Below, one piece after another: positions 21,516 through 33,535 of a stretch of DNA of 64,000 bases. The stretch comes from Prorocentrum cordatum. Its lineage: Eukaryota; Sar; Dinophyceae; Prorocentrales; Prorocentraceae. A model generated the notes under the pieces. The model had not been told where the DNA came from and ran no database searches. It saw nothing but the letters and a program-made list of their open reading frames with translations. Within the stretch, counting starts at the first letter, position 1; each line of letters begins with the position of its first letter. The stretch lies in the NCBI GenBank assembly GCA_963575745.1, contig CAUYUJ010015282.1, forward strand, positions 1,053,151 to 1,117,150. Reading direction: 5' to 3'. The translations under genes were made by a program, and so were the position numbers.

Positions 21516-21980
21516 GCATACATGCATACAAACATACATGTGTCTATACAGACATGCACATCGGTATTGGTGTATTGAGGTGCCAAGAGTACGGCGCCAT
21601 GCACAACACTGCGGAGCAGTTAAGCAACACGCAACACAATGCAAACCACTGCAAAACAATGCGGAACAATGAGAATCAATGCGCAGCGGGCGGCGACGAG
21701 GCAACGAGCCGCGACGAGGCGGCGACGGCGGCCACTTGACGGCCAGAGCCGCTCGCATGCCCGGGCGACGGGTGGTTTGCGACGAGTCGGGGACGGCGGC
21801 GAAATGTCGGCCAGAGCGGCCCGCAGGCCCAAGCGACGTGTGGCGACGGGCGGCAACGAGATGGCGACGGCGGCGAAATGGCAGCCACAGCGGCCCGCAG
21901 GCCCAGTTTCTGAGAAAAGGCCCGAGGACCCCTAAGTGCAAACACTGTATAGAGACCTTTGTTTTATCCTCGCACGTACA

Positions 21981-22030
<50 letters not shown>

Positions 22031-22050
22031 TGCATATGTAGACGTTTGCG
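21426..22050. repeat. TATATG tract, GGCGACGG minisatellite and (TA)n
   Basis: TATATG/TGTATA repeats lie at 21470-21512. A degenerate minisatellite of roughly 75-80 bp at 21680-21910 includes GACGGCGGCGAAATG and CGGCCCGCAGGCCC words in three copies. A pure (TA)n is at 21983-22027. Confidence 0.75.
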
Positions 22051-22770
22051 TAAGTGCAGCCCCCTGGATGGGAATGGTGCCAGGGGAGTCGTATCATCGG
22101 ACATGCATATGACTGCCAGGCGGGTTGCCATGATCGAGAACAGTGGGCGCATGCAGTAAAACAAACGGGTGAGGCAGTCATCAGGCCAAAGTTCGGTGTC
22201 AGCTTCATCATTTCCAGAAGTGGAACTGAGTCTCCCAGGGAGGCGGAGGAGTCGGAGGGGAACGCAGAGGACGTTCTGGAAGAGGAAGGAAGAAGCGGAG
22301 GAGGAGGGAGGTGGGAGGAGGAAGCGGGGGAGGGGGATCGGGGAGGACACGGGCGACGCCGACGACGATGACGACGACGTAATTGTCGAAATTGGTTAGC
22401 GGATGGCGAGGTGGAGTTGCAGGACTGGAATGGGTTAGCAGTGTCATGACCAAGATTGGGAGGTGAGTTGTAGAGGAAGAGGAGGAGAAGGAGGAGGCAG
22501 AACATGTCTTGGCCATTGAGACAGCATGTGCAGGCAATCTTCCGTCTTTCGGTTTTTTGATGTCTTCAATGCCATAATTGGGTTTTGGTGTTCGTTCCCA
22601 TCTGGGCCGCACCCGCAGCACCGCCCACACCTCACCTACTTCCCCCTCCCCCACATACACACGCACCAATACACATGCGCATACTCCTGCAGAGACATGC
22701 CCATACACGTGCACCTACCCAAACACGTACACGCCCAGGGCGTGGTAGGGGTTTGCCTTTCCTCGTTGCC
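22051..22770. other. Spacer, purine-rich in part
   Basis: A GGAGGA-rich stretch lies at 22240-22345. No gene or RNA is recognised. Confidence 0.45.
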
Positions 22771-22774
22771 AAAA

Positions 22775-23300
22775 GGGGGTGCGCAGGGGGTGCGGTCTCT
22801 ATCCGCATCACGTTCCCACAGCGTGGCAGGTTTGGCGTGTTCCCGCCACTAGAGGGGGTGCGCGCGGTGTTATATGAGGTTCACGCTTCTTTGGGGGTGG
22901 TGGGGATGTTAATGTCTCGCCACCCGAGTCACCCAAGGGGGTGCGCGGGGGATGCTGTCTCTATCCGCTTCACGATCCCAGGGCGTGTCAGCGGCATGGG
23001 TGGCACCTTCTCGCCGCCAAGGGAGTTGCACAGGGGGTGCTGTCCCTATCCGGTTCACGCTCCCATGCCGTCGTTGGTATACCATTTCTTCGCCACAAGG
23101 AAAGGTGCGCACGTGGTAAAGTCTCTATGCGCTTCCCGATCCCAGGCTGTGGCAGGGGTGGCATCCCCTCGCCGCCACAGGGGGTGCGCATGGCGTGTTT
23201 TCTTTATACGTTTCACCACCCCACCCAGGGTGCGGCACAGGTGGCATTCACCCACCACGAGCGATGGAGTGCGCAGGAGGTAGCTTAGCAGTGGTTGCAT
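22775..23300. repeat. Minisatellite of about 80 bp, seven units
   Basis: GGGGGTGCGC..GGGGGTG, then TCTCTATCCGCTTCACG, CCCAGGGCGTGGCAG and CTCGCCGCCA recur. Unit starts are near 22790, 22857, 22939, 23026, 23104, 23184 and 23269. Spacing ranges from 67 to 87 bp. Confidence 0.8.
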
Positions 23301-23888
23301 TTCCTCGCCGCCAGACGAGGATTCACGCGTGTGGTATACCCGTCTTACCGTCCAGGGCGTAGCAGGGATGGCGTTTCATCGCCAATAGAGGAGGCGGAGA
23401 GGGGGTTGGGTCATGAGGCGGCGCATCACAGTAGGGTTGAACGATGAGCAGCAGCAACAGTTGAAGAGGAACCCGAGGAGGACGATAACCCTCTAAATGG
23501 GCATGATGGTTTGGAGGACGGTGTTCCAGTGTACGTTAAGATTTGGGTCCAGCTTCAGGTTTGGGATCGACTGGAGAAGTGGTGTTGCCCTCAAGTGGTC
23601 GGAGCTTTGGGCACGTGGTGTCATATGCTGAATGTGTGCTAGCTTCTTGGGCAGGCGCCCGTGGTCGCAATCGGGAAGAAATCAAGGCCAGCCTGCAGGT
23701 GCGCAACCAAGGCAATCACAATCCAGCGTCCTTGAAGCTGTGACCCGTTTGCCTCAAGGCATAGTAGTCAGACATAGTGGTCACGCAGGACGGGTTAGAG
23801 GAGGAGTAGAGACGAGGAGTAGAAGGATAATAAGGCGGGGCATGATGATGAGTAGGCATGCTATTTGCGTGCAGTGTGCCAAACGCAG
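23301..23888. other. Spacer with no recognised content
   Basis: No repeat period, gene family or RNA is recognised. The segment leads into the acceptor of the second microexon. Confidence 0.4.
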
Positions 23889-23918
23889 GCGCGGCGGCTG
23901 GAGGAGGAGGTGACCAAG
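23889..23918 (+). CDS. Candidate 30-nt coiled-coil microexon (ARRLEEEVTK)
   Basis: CAAACGCAG at 23880-23888 is the acceptor. Ten codons follow, then AAG|GCCCCC with a GC donor. Eight of the ten residues match the microexon at 7418-7447, and the length, phase and donor type match too. The 270 nt that follow are pyrimidine-rich and end at the spliced-leader relic. Confidence 0.45.
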
Positions 23919-24189
23919 GCCCCCGCCTCTGCGCCCGCGTCTCCTCTCCTCAGTCGCTTCGCTTCGCGATCCTCTTCACCCCCCCGCCCTGTGTACTGGT
24001 TACTGGTTCTTGATGTTCGGGCAACGGCACCATACCTTGCAGAGGGTCTGAAGAGGTTCCACCCCACCTCTCTGGGATAGTCCTCTTCATCCTGCTCTTA
24101 CTCCTCCTTGTTCTCCGCGCTCCGCCCAAGCACTCTCCGTCTCGCTCCCTCCCCATATTCCTCCCGCATCCCCCCCCTCCCCCTTTTCC

Positions 24190-24211
24190 TCCGTAGCCAG
24201 TTTGGCTCAAG
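24190..24211 (+). other. Full-length spliced-leader relic
   Basis: Twenty-two nucleotides read TCCGTAGCC, then AG, then TTTGGCTCAAG. They match the dinoflagellate spliced leader at all but one position (G for T in the middle). There is no GT donor after it, so this is not an SL RNA gene. The sequence continues directly into ATG. This is the signature of a trans-spliced mRNA copied back into the genome. A pyrimidine-rich tract precedes it. Confidence 0.8.
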
Positions 24212-24712
24212 ATGTGCGTTTCCTCGGAAACAAGATTGATGCCGATGTTCCGCGGCTTGCTTCCATATTCCCGCGAGCTCCTGGAGGAATACGCCCGACT
24301 TCCCGTAGATGGCCGGGTCGGTAAACGGTGGAATTTCCCGTTGCCGTTTGGTCATGTGTTCCATGGCGGATGGGCGACTGGACTCGTAGCGATGGACTTC
24401 GTGGGTCTCGTGTAAAAAAGAATTTCAAGGATCGGCGTCGTGCTCTTCGCACCCTTCGCGTTCCTGCGGCTCAGCAGTGCGGTGGACATTGTCCTCATTG
24501 ATCCTGTTGGTGGTGGCAACGCTGGTCCCAGTGAGTCCCGTCATGATGGACGCCCTGCAAATGAAGTCGACAACGGCCTTTCCGACGACGACGACGAGGG
24601 CAACGACGCCTTCCTCGACCAGTTTGTGCGCACCCAGGTCACCGAACAGTCAAGTCCATTCGTCAGCCACTGTTGGAGGATCGCTCGTTCGCCGCCTCCT
24701 CCACTGGAGGAC
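24212..24712 (+). pseudogene. Probable retrocopied mRNA with SL relic, unknown protein
   Basis: The ATG follows the leader relic immediately. The frame gives 67 codons (MCVSSETRLMPMFRGLLPYS...) to a TAA at 24413-24415. It then continues without interruption for about 100 codons including an acidic cluster (LSDDDDEGNDAFLDQF, about 24579-24625). A second frame starting after CAG at 24477 begins with a hydrophobic stretch (TLSSLILLVVATLVPVS) and is an alternative reading. I do not recognise the protein. The position of the ATG directly at the leader is unusual, since a 5' UTR normally intervenes. Confidence 0.4.
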
Positions 24713-24719
24713 TAGGTCG

Positions 24720-25600
24720 CCAGCCTCGCCGCCGCCTCAATGCTGCATGTGGTTCAGAAGGGGGTAGCGCCAAGTCGGTGCCGGGAGCGCTGGACGAGCT
24801 TGCCACAGTAGAGCTCCACGTCGGAGTCCGAGATTGTCAACGTCTGGGTTATGTCGAAGTGCGGTATCACAATTTTGCCAACAACTCGCAAGAAGTGTCG
24901 CGATGTTCTCCGCGGGGTTCATGCTGCATAAATACAAAAGGGCAAGCATGCCATCTGCAACAGCTCCACGCCGCATGCCATCTGCAAGCCAAGATGCAGG
25001 GACTCACGCGCTGCAGCGCGAAAGCGGAAGCGGCGAGCTAAAACTTCCATTTTTCGCCAGACTTCTCACCCTTGCCCGGGGTTGCGTTGGGGTGCAGCTC
25101 GTGACGTGCCACCCCTGCCGATGTCGCCTTGAATCCGCGCGGAGAGTGCCAGAGACCTCGGAGGCCAGATCACCAGGGCCGAGAGTATGAACCGAGACCG
25201 CTGAACCAACAACGCTGCCCGCTCCAACGCCATGGAGCTGCAGTTGAGCAGAAGCAGGACCAGCAGGCGCAGGTGGATCACCGGCGGGTCCTGGCGGCGT
25301 CTGGGCGGGCTCTGCGGCCGGGCTTCCCCAGGGCCCATGGCCCCGACGAAGATGTGAGATGCGCTCCGACATTCGTTCTTCAACGCCCGACGGCGGCGGG
25401 ATCTGGACATCGTCCGAGGGCGCGCCCAGCTTCGTCGCCCTCTTTTCTTCGGGCTATGGTCGGACAGAATTCAACGTGAACGCGCTGAACGTGATCGCTT
25501 GGCTAGCGCAGGCATGATCGACTCGGTCCGAGCTCGCGGCGCAGGAAAATAATCAGCATCAAGCGAACGGCCGCGCGGCAGCCATCTGGCCCCCGCTGTC
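24720..25600. other. Unassigned sequence downstream of the retrocopy
   Basis: Open frames of up to 120 codons on both strands show no domain I recognise, and no tandem period is obvious. Confidence 0.35.
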
Positions 25601-25607
25601 GCGCCGC

Positions 25608-28340
25608 ATGGCCCTTCGCACGGCCGGGGGCCCCGGCGCCGCCTCCATCCACTGCGGTTCGGGCGAATGTGCGGCGCGCTCTTCAAATGTGGGGCTCCTA
25701 TTTTGCGAGGAAGGAATGCGACGTCAGCGAAGCGGGGCATTTCATCAGCGCACCCGCGCGACCTCTCGATTTCTTTCAAATTACATTGGCACCAGTTCTC
25801 CTTTTCTCCTCAGCGAAACCGTCTACATGATGAAGCGCCCCGAGCCCGCCATCGACGCGATCACCAACGCTGCGCGGGTTGCCGCGCTCATGGGGTCGGA
25901 TACTTTTGGAGAGGCACTGACGTGGATTCTGCGCGAGCCAATGCAGATCAATCGCGCCGACGACGCGTTGCAGGTGTCGCCGCCGACAGGAAGAGACGAC
26001 GATAGAACTCGCCCGACGCAGGATGCACCAGGTCGCCCCCCAACGCGAGGGTCCTGCGGCCTCGCGGCGCCGACTTGAAACATTTCACATCGCGCGTCAA
26101 CTCGCAGTTCAACAGGCAGCCCCTCCAGCGGGCGCCACCGCCGCAGAGCGCATTCATGCCTAGGCGGAACTTAAGCGCCAATGCGTTCGCGCTCGACGCG
26201 CCGGGGCGCGCCCGCTCCAACTCGCCGACAGCGGGCGTTGACGCGCCTGTCTTCGCGCCTTTAGACGCGCGCGCTGCCTTCCACGGCTTCTCCTAGATAT
26301 TCGCGCGCGTGCTCTTTCGCGCGATGGTTGCGCCTGTTGCGTTCAGTTCAATGCCAGGCCAGTTGTGCACCGCCCAACAGGCGCTTGTCATGCCGGGCGA
26401 CCTCCCGCGACGTGCGTGGTGGATCATACTTGGGATCATTCGAGGTTGCTCTACTGGCGGATCGACTCGCGCCGCGGCGACCGCTTGCCCCCTTATCGAC
26501 TTTCGCCTCCAGCTCGAAGTCTTCGCGACTTGCGCCTCCCACCCCCCGTGCTGGGTCCTTTTTCGATGCGCTCGGGCATCTCGCGATCGTCGATGACATC
26601 GCGCAGAAGGCAGAGGACGTCGCGCCTGTCCACCTGTAGATGCACGAAAAGCTGACTCCGTCATTGGCGAAGCTCACGGCGGAGATTCGTGACTCAGTCC
26701 GTTCGGTTGCAGACCTGGCTCTTGGCACCGGGCGGTGGACGTCGTCGGCGCGCTTCTATTGCGGCGCCACCGCGGGGCCTGCCGCGGACTGCGCGGCTCG
26801 CCCGAGGTCGCCCGCCACCCAAGCGCAAGGCCAGCGCCGGCGCACTGGTGCTAAGAAGCGCGTTTGTCGCCCAAGTGGTTCAACTATGCGTTTTTTTTTC
26901 GGGTGGTGTTTTTCCCCCAGCTACGTTTCGCAAGTTCGGGTGTCGCCAGCGGCTTTTTTCGCGCTAGAAGTTGCGTTGGCGCGAACCCCCCCGCAGTCTG
27001 CTGGCAGTCTTCAACATGCCTGCGCGGCTCAAGCTGCGCGCGGCGGCGGACCTGCAGCGCCGTCGTAGCTGGCGACCACTTCCAGAAAGCTGGACCGCGC
27101 GGCGCGCGACCCCCCGCGCCGCGCCCCGATTGCAGGCGCACGGGGGCGTTCGTGGAGACTCCGCGCCAAGCTGGTTCAGCAACGACGCGACCGCGACGAT
27201 CCAATTATTCGGCGCAGTTGGTAGAATTTCAGCCGCGGGCCGCCTGCGAGCAAGATTCAGAAGATGGCAATGGAGGCCATTGACGAGCAGAGCGCGCGCT
27301 ACCCGCCGTGCAACTCGTTCCGAGGCACGCCGGGGCGCGCCCGCTCGACGTTGAGGCCATCTCGGCAGCGCCCCCCTTCGCGATGGAAAGATTTCACATG
27401 CTACCTCAAGACTTGTTTGTCTTCTTGGACCGCGTCAGGTCTGGAGATGGCCAGGGGCGCGCGGGGCGCGCCGCGCCGCTGTGCATCCACGCAAGAAAGG
27501 CTGCTGCGCAGCTCTGGCTGCATCGGGCGACCTGACAAAGCATGCATCCGGCATGCCCGCGCCTTCGCTTTCTGATTGAGGAAGCCGCGTCATGCTCGCG
27601 CCCCTCGGACGCGCTTGGCAGGCTCGGTTTCTCGGGTTCTTCCGCGCCGGTGGATGCGGTTGTCTTAGATATTGGATTGCGCCCGGCTGCGACGCATGAC
27701 ATTCCGATTATCTCTGGCCCACTGCCACAGCGCGTCCCCCCCTTGAGACCGCTCTTCTGGGCGTTCAACTTGGCGCGCGTCGGCCCCGGCATATGCCGAA
27801 CTGCACGGCGACCCGCCCGATTCTTACCCGCGGAGGGCAGCTGGTGCCCCCCAATGTTCGGATGCGGCAGGCTCATGATCTTCCAATGATTTTGGCAGTG
27901 CTGAGCCGTCTCCGCAGATCGACTCGCAGCATTTGGGGGGCGGCCCTTGCTTGCGGGTGCGACAAGTTTGGAGGCGACGTTTTCTGTTCAGTCCTCTAGC
28001 CGTCGCTGTGCTCCTCTACGAATGGCGCCCGGGAGGCGGCAGGCGGGGCTCGCGCGGGCGTCGAGAACGCGGTTGCGGCAGTTTCCGCGGGAACCCCGCT
28101 TGGCCCATCGCATTGCGACGGTGCGCCTCCTGGATGTCGCCGCGGTTTCGAGTCCTGTCGCGACCCGCGGTCGAGGTCTGCTGGACAAGGTCACCTGCAT
28201 CCACCGCATCATCGAGGCGGTGAGATTCCTCCCCGTGATCACCGCTCAGCGGGCGCGCGCTCAGTTCGCATCCAAAGCACTGACTTGGGCTCCGCCCTAG
28301 CTGTGGAATCTTATATTTGCCGAGACTTCTTGCGACTGCC
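25608..28340. other. GC-rich region with many short frames, possibly decayed coding sequence
   Basis: Frames such as 25608-26078 (+), with a protein-like stretch KRPEPAIDAITNAARVAALM, suggest old coding sequence, but overlapping frames on the other strand are equally long. A CGCCGGGGCGCGCCCGCTC word occurs at about 26200 and 27328. No family is recognised, so nothing is called as a gene. Confidence 0.3.
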
Positions 28341-28348
28341 AGAGTTGG

Positions 28349-29372
28349 GTGATCGGGCGCATCGGCTACGCGGTGGGCTCGCCCACGGCCCGCGAGATAT
28401 TTCGGCCCGCGTTCTCGCCCGGCGCAGCCGACGCCCGGCGCGCGCGTCGACGGGCGACCGCGGACATGTGCCAGAATTCGCGGTCCGCCTCGCATCCTCG
28501 GCGCGAGCCGCGCGATTGGCGCCCTGATCTTTCGAGCGCGCGCCCCGCGGGCCGTCGCGTCTTCCATGGCGAAAATGCAGCCAATCCCCCTTGCGAGCTC
28601 CCACTTTTTCCCCCGGCGCAACCAACGCAGCGCATCGGCGACGACAACTTCCGCGCCCGCGTGGACATAGGCCCGCCCAAGCCTGACCACGACGCCGGCC
28701 ATGACGTCGCATTCGCCCAGGTCGCTGAACATCCATCACCTTCTGGCAATGGTCTTCCCTCGATGAGTGAAGCTGCTGATCTTGTCGATGGGCTCAGCGC
28801 GCAATGCGAGGCCACGGCGAAAGCTGTTGACGCCGGGGTAGACTCGGACTTTTTACCAGCTGCTCACGCTGATGCTGCGACTGCCGTCGACGGTGTTCTC
28901 GTGCCTCCGAGAACGGCTTCCCCTCTCGGCGCTCATCATCTGAACCGCTGCCGGCCTTGAGCTCCGCCGACAACCCACCGCAGCCCATTGGTCTACTACT
29001 GTCTATGTCGCCCCCCACTGCGATGGTTTCGATAGGGGCGTTCAATCCAGAGCTGTTCGAGATGGGGGGCGTGCAGATGGAAGCTTGCAGCTCGCAACTT
29101 GCCGATGGGGACGACGCCGAGGGGTCCTGTACTCCGTCGCGCGAAGACGTTCTCGATTGCGTGACAACTCGCTCATGCTCGCGATAGTTCCTGGTACACG
29201 ACAATCTGCGGAGGGTCCTCTGTCTGAGGCTGGGCGTCTGATCGAGCTCGACGAGCTCGTCCACGTCGGCGCCGCGGGTACCTCGCCCCAGCCGCTCGCC
29301 GCCAACGTCGCCCTCGACACCTACGACCCCCAATCGTTCACCGACATCCTGGACATTGACGCCGCGAGCTGA
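28349..29372 (+). pseudogene. Possible decayed coding region, three frames, unassigned
   Basis: Protein-like sequence shifts between frames. The first reads EAADLVDGLSAQCEATAKAV to a TGA at 28960. The second starts in overlap at 28957 and reads SIGAFNPELFEMGGVQMEA to 29187. The third overlaps and ends LDTYDPQSFTDILDIDAAS at 29372. The composition looks like ordinary cytosolic protein rather than repeat translation. Two frameshifts would make it a pseudogene; introns are an alternative. No domain is recognised. Confidence 0.3.
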
Positions 29373-29569
29373 GTGTCTCGGTCAGCGGCGCGGGCGGGGC
29401 GCAGGCGTAAGGAGACATGCGCTCCCCCCGGTTCGGTGGCCTGTTCCATTCTTTTTCCTTATAGATCATTTCTCCCTGTCGCGCCCCGAAGCCGGTCGAA
29501 AGGGCGGGCCGGGCGTTTCGCCTGAGATTTCCCCGCCGCTTACGACCGTGAAGTTTACACATTGGTAAC

Positions 29570-30015
29570 AGCTTGACAGATGGATGGGAGGTCGTTTTCG
29601 AAATGTGGCTCTCGCGTTGGCGCCGCGCTAAAAAACTGCAAGCGTTTCACGGATCGAAGGCGGGTCGTTTTCAAGAAGTGGTTCTCGCCCAAGCGCCGCG
29701 CACATTTGTTTAGAAGAAAAGCAAGAGTTTCGCTGATTGAGGGCGGGTCGTTTTCAAGGTGTTGCTCTCGCCTTAGCGCCGCGCACATCCGTTTCGACAA
29801 ATTGTAAGAGCTTCACGGATTGAAGGTGGATGGTTTTCAAAATGTGGATCTTGCCGTAACACCGCGCGCATTCATGTATAGACAGGTGCATGAGCTTCGC
29901 TGGTTGAGGGCGGGTCGTTTTCAACATGTGGCTCTCGCTTTTGCGCCGCGCGCATTCTTTTTAAGCACTTGCAAGAGGCTTGTTTTCAAAATGTGGCTCT
30001 CGCTTGAGCGCCGCG
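29570..30015. repeat. Minisatellite of about 80 bp, six units
   Basis: Units contain GGGCGGGTCGTTTTCAA, then ATGTGGCTCTCGC and GCGCCGCGCACAT, then AAGAG(C/T)TTC. They start near 29590, 29660, 29743, 29825, 29907 and 29975. Confidence 0.85.
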
Positions 30016-30079
30016 CGCACAATTTGTGAACAGTGCGGGAGTGTCACGGATTCCCATTGTCAATGTACCAGAACTGGTG

Positions 30080-30240
30080 TTTTGGAAAGATTAGGGATTA
30101 CGAGGACGCAACAGTTACGTTGATTCGCGGTGTTGAAGTCCCAGATATTGCGTTTTGGCACGACCCAGGATCGGCCAGACGAAACAGTCAGGTTGATCCG
30201 TGGCGTTGGAGTCCCGGGAACAATTTTCTGGCACGTTTCA
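30080..30240. repeat. Two-unit direct repeat, about 75-80 bp
   Basis: GTTGATTCGCGGTGTTGAAGTCCC...TTTTGGCACG and GTTGATCCGTGGCGTTGGAGTCCC...TTCTGGCACG follow each other directly after the 80-bp minisatellite. Confidence 0.75.
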
Positions 30241-32459
30241 GGCTCTTCAAACGGCTGTCGTCCAACGGGGCAGTTCTTTCAGTGGCAGTGAGCCGTCACC
30301 TGGGCCTAGGAAGAGAGAGCTTGGAGGGAGGGTTCATTCCAACATCGTTGATGAAACCCTGGGTTTACACTGGTCCTCTTCCTCCGCCTCCTCTTCTTCC
30401 TCCTGCCTCCTACTCCCTCCTTGTCCTGCTCCTCGTCCTCCGATGCCTTCGATGCAGTGCGGAAAAGTAGGCCAGCGGCCAGACCCTCACGTCTACTCCT
30501 CCGGGCAAAAAGGCCGAACACATGTACGCGACGAAACAACTACGGCACCCACAACCAAGCGGAAACCAGCGTGTTGCATCATACTCCGAAGCCGTAGGCA
30601 TTGGAACGCATGCAACAAAGCCATAGCCACAGGGGGACACGTACACGGCGCACCGCCACCAAGTCTTTCCGCGCAAATTTCCCCGAGCATGCTCCAAGCA
30701 CCGATGATGCAAGGTTGGAGTTCCACGATTCCAGACGAGAGGGAACTGAACCGCCAATCCGACCACCCAGCCGTGGTTTGCCTCACCGCCGCGGGGGAAG
30801 AAGAGCTTGGCCAGCTGACGAACGTGAGAACAATGAGCAGCAAGCCCCATGACCAGGCTGGAGGACCACAGTGTGGAGCTTGGGCCCTGCAGTCAAACAT
30901 GTAACCACGCCATCACCGCAGCCGAAACTGTGCATCGCCGCTCCAGGGGCCGCGGGCCACACCAAAAAGGAGTTTGCGAACAGCCCTGCTGAACAATGGG
31001 ATACCAGCGTGATCAGCCCCCAGACGCCAAGGATTGTTGCCGATAGGCGCTCGTGACCCTTAGGGTATCCCCCGAGCGCAAGTAAACAGCCCCCATACCA
31101 GTAGATGACGATGGAGAACGACAACAATCAACACCAGTCCATGCTGTACTGGCACACGCTGATGCGAAACAGCCTGCTTTTTCCTCAGGCGTCCACACGA
31201 TGGCAGCACCCAGCCCGCCATCGGCTTTCAAGCGAGCGCACCAATCGGTGGTTCAGCCGCGGAGCATGCGCACCAGGAAGCTTGTGGCACCAGGCTGGAA
31301 CCCGTGGTGCCTGTCACACTTGAGCACATGTCGCTTGAGCCTCCTCTTCCTCCGCCTCCTCCTCCTCCTCCTCCGTGTTTCTCCCGCCTCCTCCCTTGTT
31401 TCTCCACCGTTCCCGCTCCTGTTCCCTCGGCTCCTACCTGCGGCCCACGTGGCCGACCTAGTCGCCCGTTAACGAGGGTGCGCGTGCACTTCTCTTCCAC
31501 CGAGGAACGACGCTTGGCACCAGCGATGGGTGGCTCGACAGAAGGGTCTCCTCATGCGCCACCATAGGAGTGAACGCCCACCAAGACTCCCACGTCGCCG
31601 ATGTGCACCCGGGGAGAGCTGCTGCTCGAGGCTGCCTGCGCTGAGATTTGGCGCTGGCTGCGGAACCTCGGGCGCGTACCGGCGGAGCGACCTGCCCTTG
31701 CGGCAGGGTGGGCCCATTTTCCGCCGCGCTCACGGAACCAGTGGGCCGTCAAGGCCCGCTTCATCGGGCGTTGGAAGTGCTCGCGTTGCTTGCACGGTCT
31801 AAGTGACTGGCAGGTTTGTACGGCATCCGAATGTTAGCGCTAAGCGCCCTAGAGTTGGAGCGGATTTCGAGAGTTCGCTTCTTACCGCGTGCTCGCCGGG
31901 ACGATCAGAGGCCTTAGATGTGGTCTCCCGAAAGCAGGCGGAGGTCTTGCTGTATTATGTATTGTGTCCAGTGTGTCCAATCTGTGCAGGTCCAGCCTAA
32001 GGGCTTCGCTAGGCGGCCACGTTTCTGCCTGGACAAGATTCGCAAAGAGCGGCGTAGCCGCTATGAACGCGGTCGGCGTCCAACCACAGTGCGGAAAGGG
32101 GTGGTATCCCGGTGCACCGGGATCTCCGTGATTTTTCCTCATCCAGTCGGGCGAAGTGCGAGGGCATAAGTCCGTTCCGACAGCTAGCACCGTCGGCGTT
32201 CCCTGGCGGAGCACGAACAATCACTCCTTCTCCCTTATTGCCCTTCTCCACCTCCCTCCTCTGCCCCGTCCATCCTCCTTCCTCATTCCCGTCCTCCCTC
32301 CTCCCCCATCCTCCTTCTCCCTCTTTGTTTCTCCCTCCTTCCCTCCCCCTTCTTCGCCCCCTCGTTCTCGGACTTGCCTCGTTTGAGGCAGGCCAATGCA
32401 GTCTTCATGATCCACTACTCTTTGTCCCTCATTCTCCCTCCTTCTCCCTCCTCTCCTTC
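30241..32459. other. Unassigned 2.2 kb with pyrimidine-rich patches
   Basis: TCCTCC-type patches are at 30370-30450, 31335-31420 and 32220-32360. Frames on both strands of 80-240 codons have no recognisable domain. No gene is called. Confidence 0.4.
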
Positions 32460-32630
32460 CTGCCTCCCTCCTCCTCCTCCCTCCTCCTCCTCCTCCTCCT
32501 TCTCATGCATCCTCCTCCTCCTCCTCCTCCTCCTTCTCCTCCTCCTCCTCCTCCTCATGCACCCTCCTCCTCCTCCTCCTCCTCCTCCGCCTCTTCCTCC
32601 TCCTCCTCTTCCTCCTCATGCATCCTCCTC
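32460..32630. repeat. (CCT)n microsatellite with ATG-containing interruptions
   Basis: CTCCTC runs are broken three times by a CATGCAT(C)CTCC or CATGCACCCTCC word, giving a higher-order period of about 50 bp. Confidence 0.9.
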
Positions 32631-33313
32631 CTGCTTGCCCGTGGGAGGGTGAGGAACCTGCTGGGCTAACTCGTGGTTGCTCCTCCTCCCCCTCCTCGTC
32701 CCCGGCAGAGAGGAGATCATTGGGAGGGTCCGAGCTGGAAGCCCCCGCTCGCCGCGACGAGTCCCAGACTCCGCCCCCCAGCCCCCATCCCTGGAGATGT
32801 TATAGAGGAGGCCTCTGTGGAGGAAGACAAGAGGAACATTGTAATCGCCCGAGGGCCTCCCAGCTGGATCCTCGACGGACGAGGGCAACAGTTTGGCAGA
32901 GGCGGCGACGGTGATGGGCGTAATCGCACCAGGCAGCGACCGTCGCGGCCACGCAGGCGAGGTGCCCAGGAGAGGAGGAGGATGACGAGCCGTGCATGCC
33001 AGGACTCTGCCAGATCCAGCGGCAGGAGACGAAGACCAGAGAGTGTTTCGGCCCACGGCTTTGGGCACGGCTTTGGGCATAGTATAATGCGCGGGTGATA
33101 GATGGGGGGGCAGCGAGGGCTGCAGAGAAGGAGCCCTTTAGGGGCCCTTCAGGGCCCTAGAAGGGGGCCTTCAGGGCCCGAGAAGTGCACCTTTCCCCCC
33201 CCCCCCCCCCCCCGCACGCATCGCCCCCCATTAGTTCACGCCCGACGGCTGCAGCTTTTCCGGGCACAGTGCCCCCGTTTGTCAGGAGTGCCCTTCGCAC
33301 GGCGCCCTGCCAG
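32631..33313. other. Spacer before the first RGG exon
   Basis: A possible acceptor (CGTCCCCGGCAG, about 32706) is followed by open sequence without a recognisable domain. AGGGCCCTTCAGGGCCC-type short repeats lie at 33140-33180 and a 19-C run at 33195-33213. Confidence 0.35.
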
Positions 33314-33472
33314 GCGCGGCGCCCCGCGGAGCGCGACGGCAAGGACGACGACAGGCGTGACGAGCGCGGCGGCGGCCGCCACGGCAGGGACGATCGCGGC
33401 GGCGGCGGCCGGGACGACCGCGACCGCCGGGGGCGGCGCGAGGAAGAGGACCCGACACACGGTCGTCGGGAG
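33314..33472 (+). CDS. Candidate RGG/DRRG-rich exon, phase 0-0
   Basis: GCCCTGCCAG gives the acceptor. The frame then reads ARRPAERDGKDDDRRDERGG, followed by RHGRDDRGGGGRDDRDRRG and a Glu-rich end, 53 codons. GAG|GTGGGG offers a GT donor. Asp/Arg/Gly-rich stretches of this type are RNA-binding or low-complexity regions. Similar exons occur at 34941 and 36910 on the same strand. A CG-rich tandem repeat could mimic this composition, so function is inferred. Confidence 0.45.
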
Positions 33473-33535
33473 GTGGGGCATTGTGGCCACCGCCATCGAG
33501 GACCCATCGCCCATCGCGAGGGGCTGCCCCCTGTC

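Noticed and set aside
22740-23300. CRISPR-like array
   Set aside because: The seven units are whole diverged repeats of 67-87 bp without short constant repeats and unique spacers, and the host is eukaryotic.
24190-24215. Possible SL RNA gene
   Set aside because: An SL RNA gene would have a GT donor and downstream Sm-site region; here ATG follows directly and no such region is visible.
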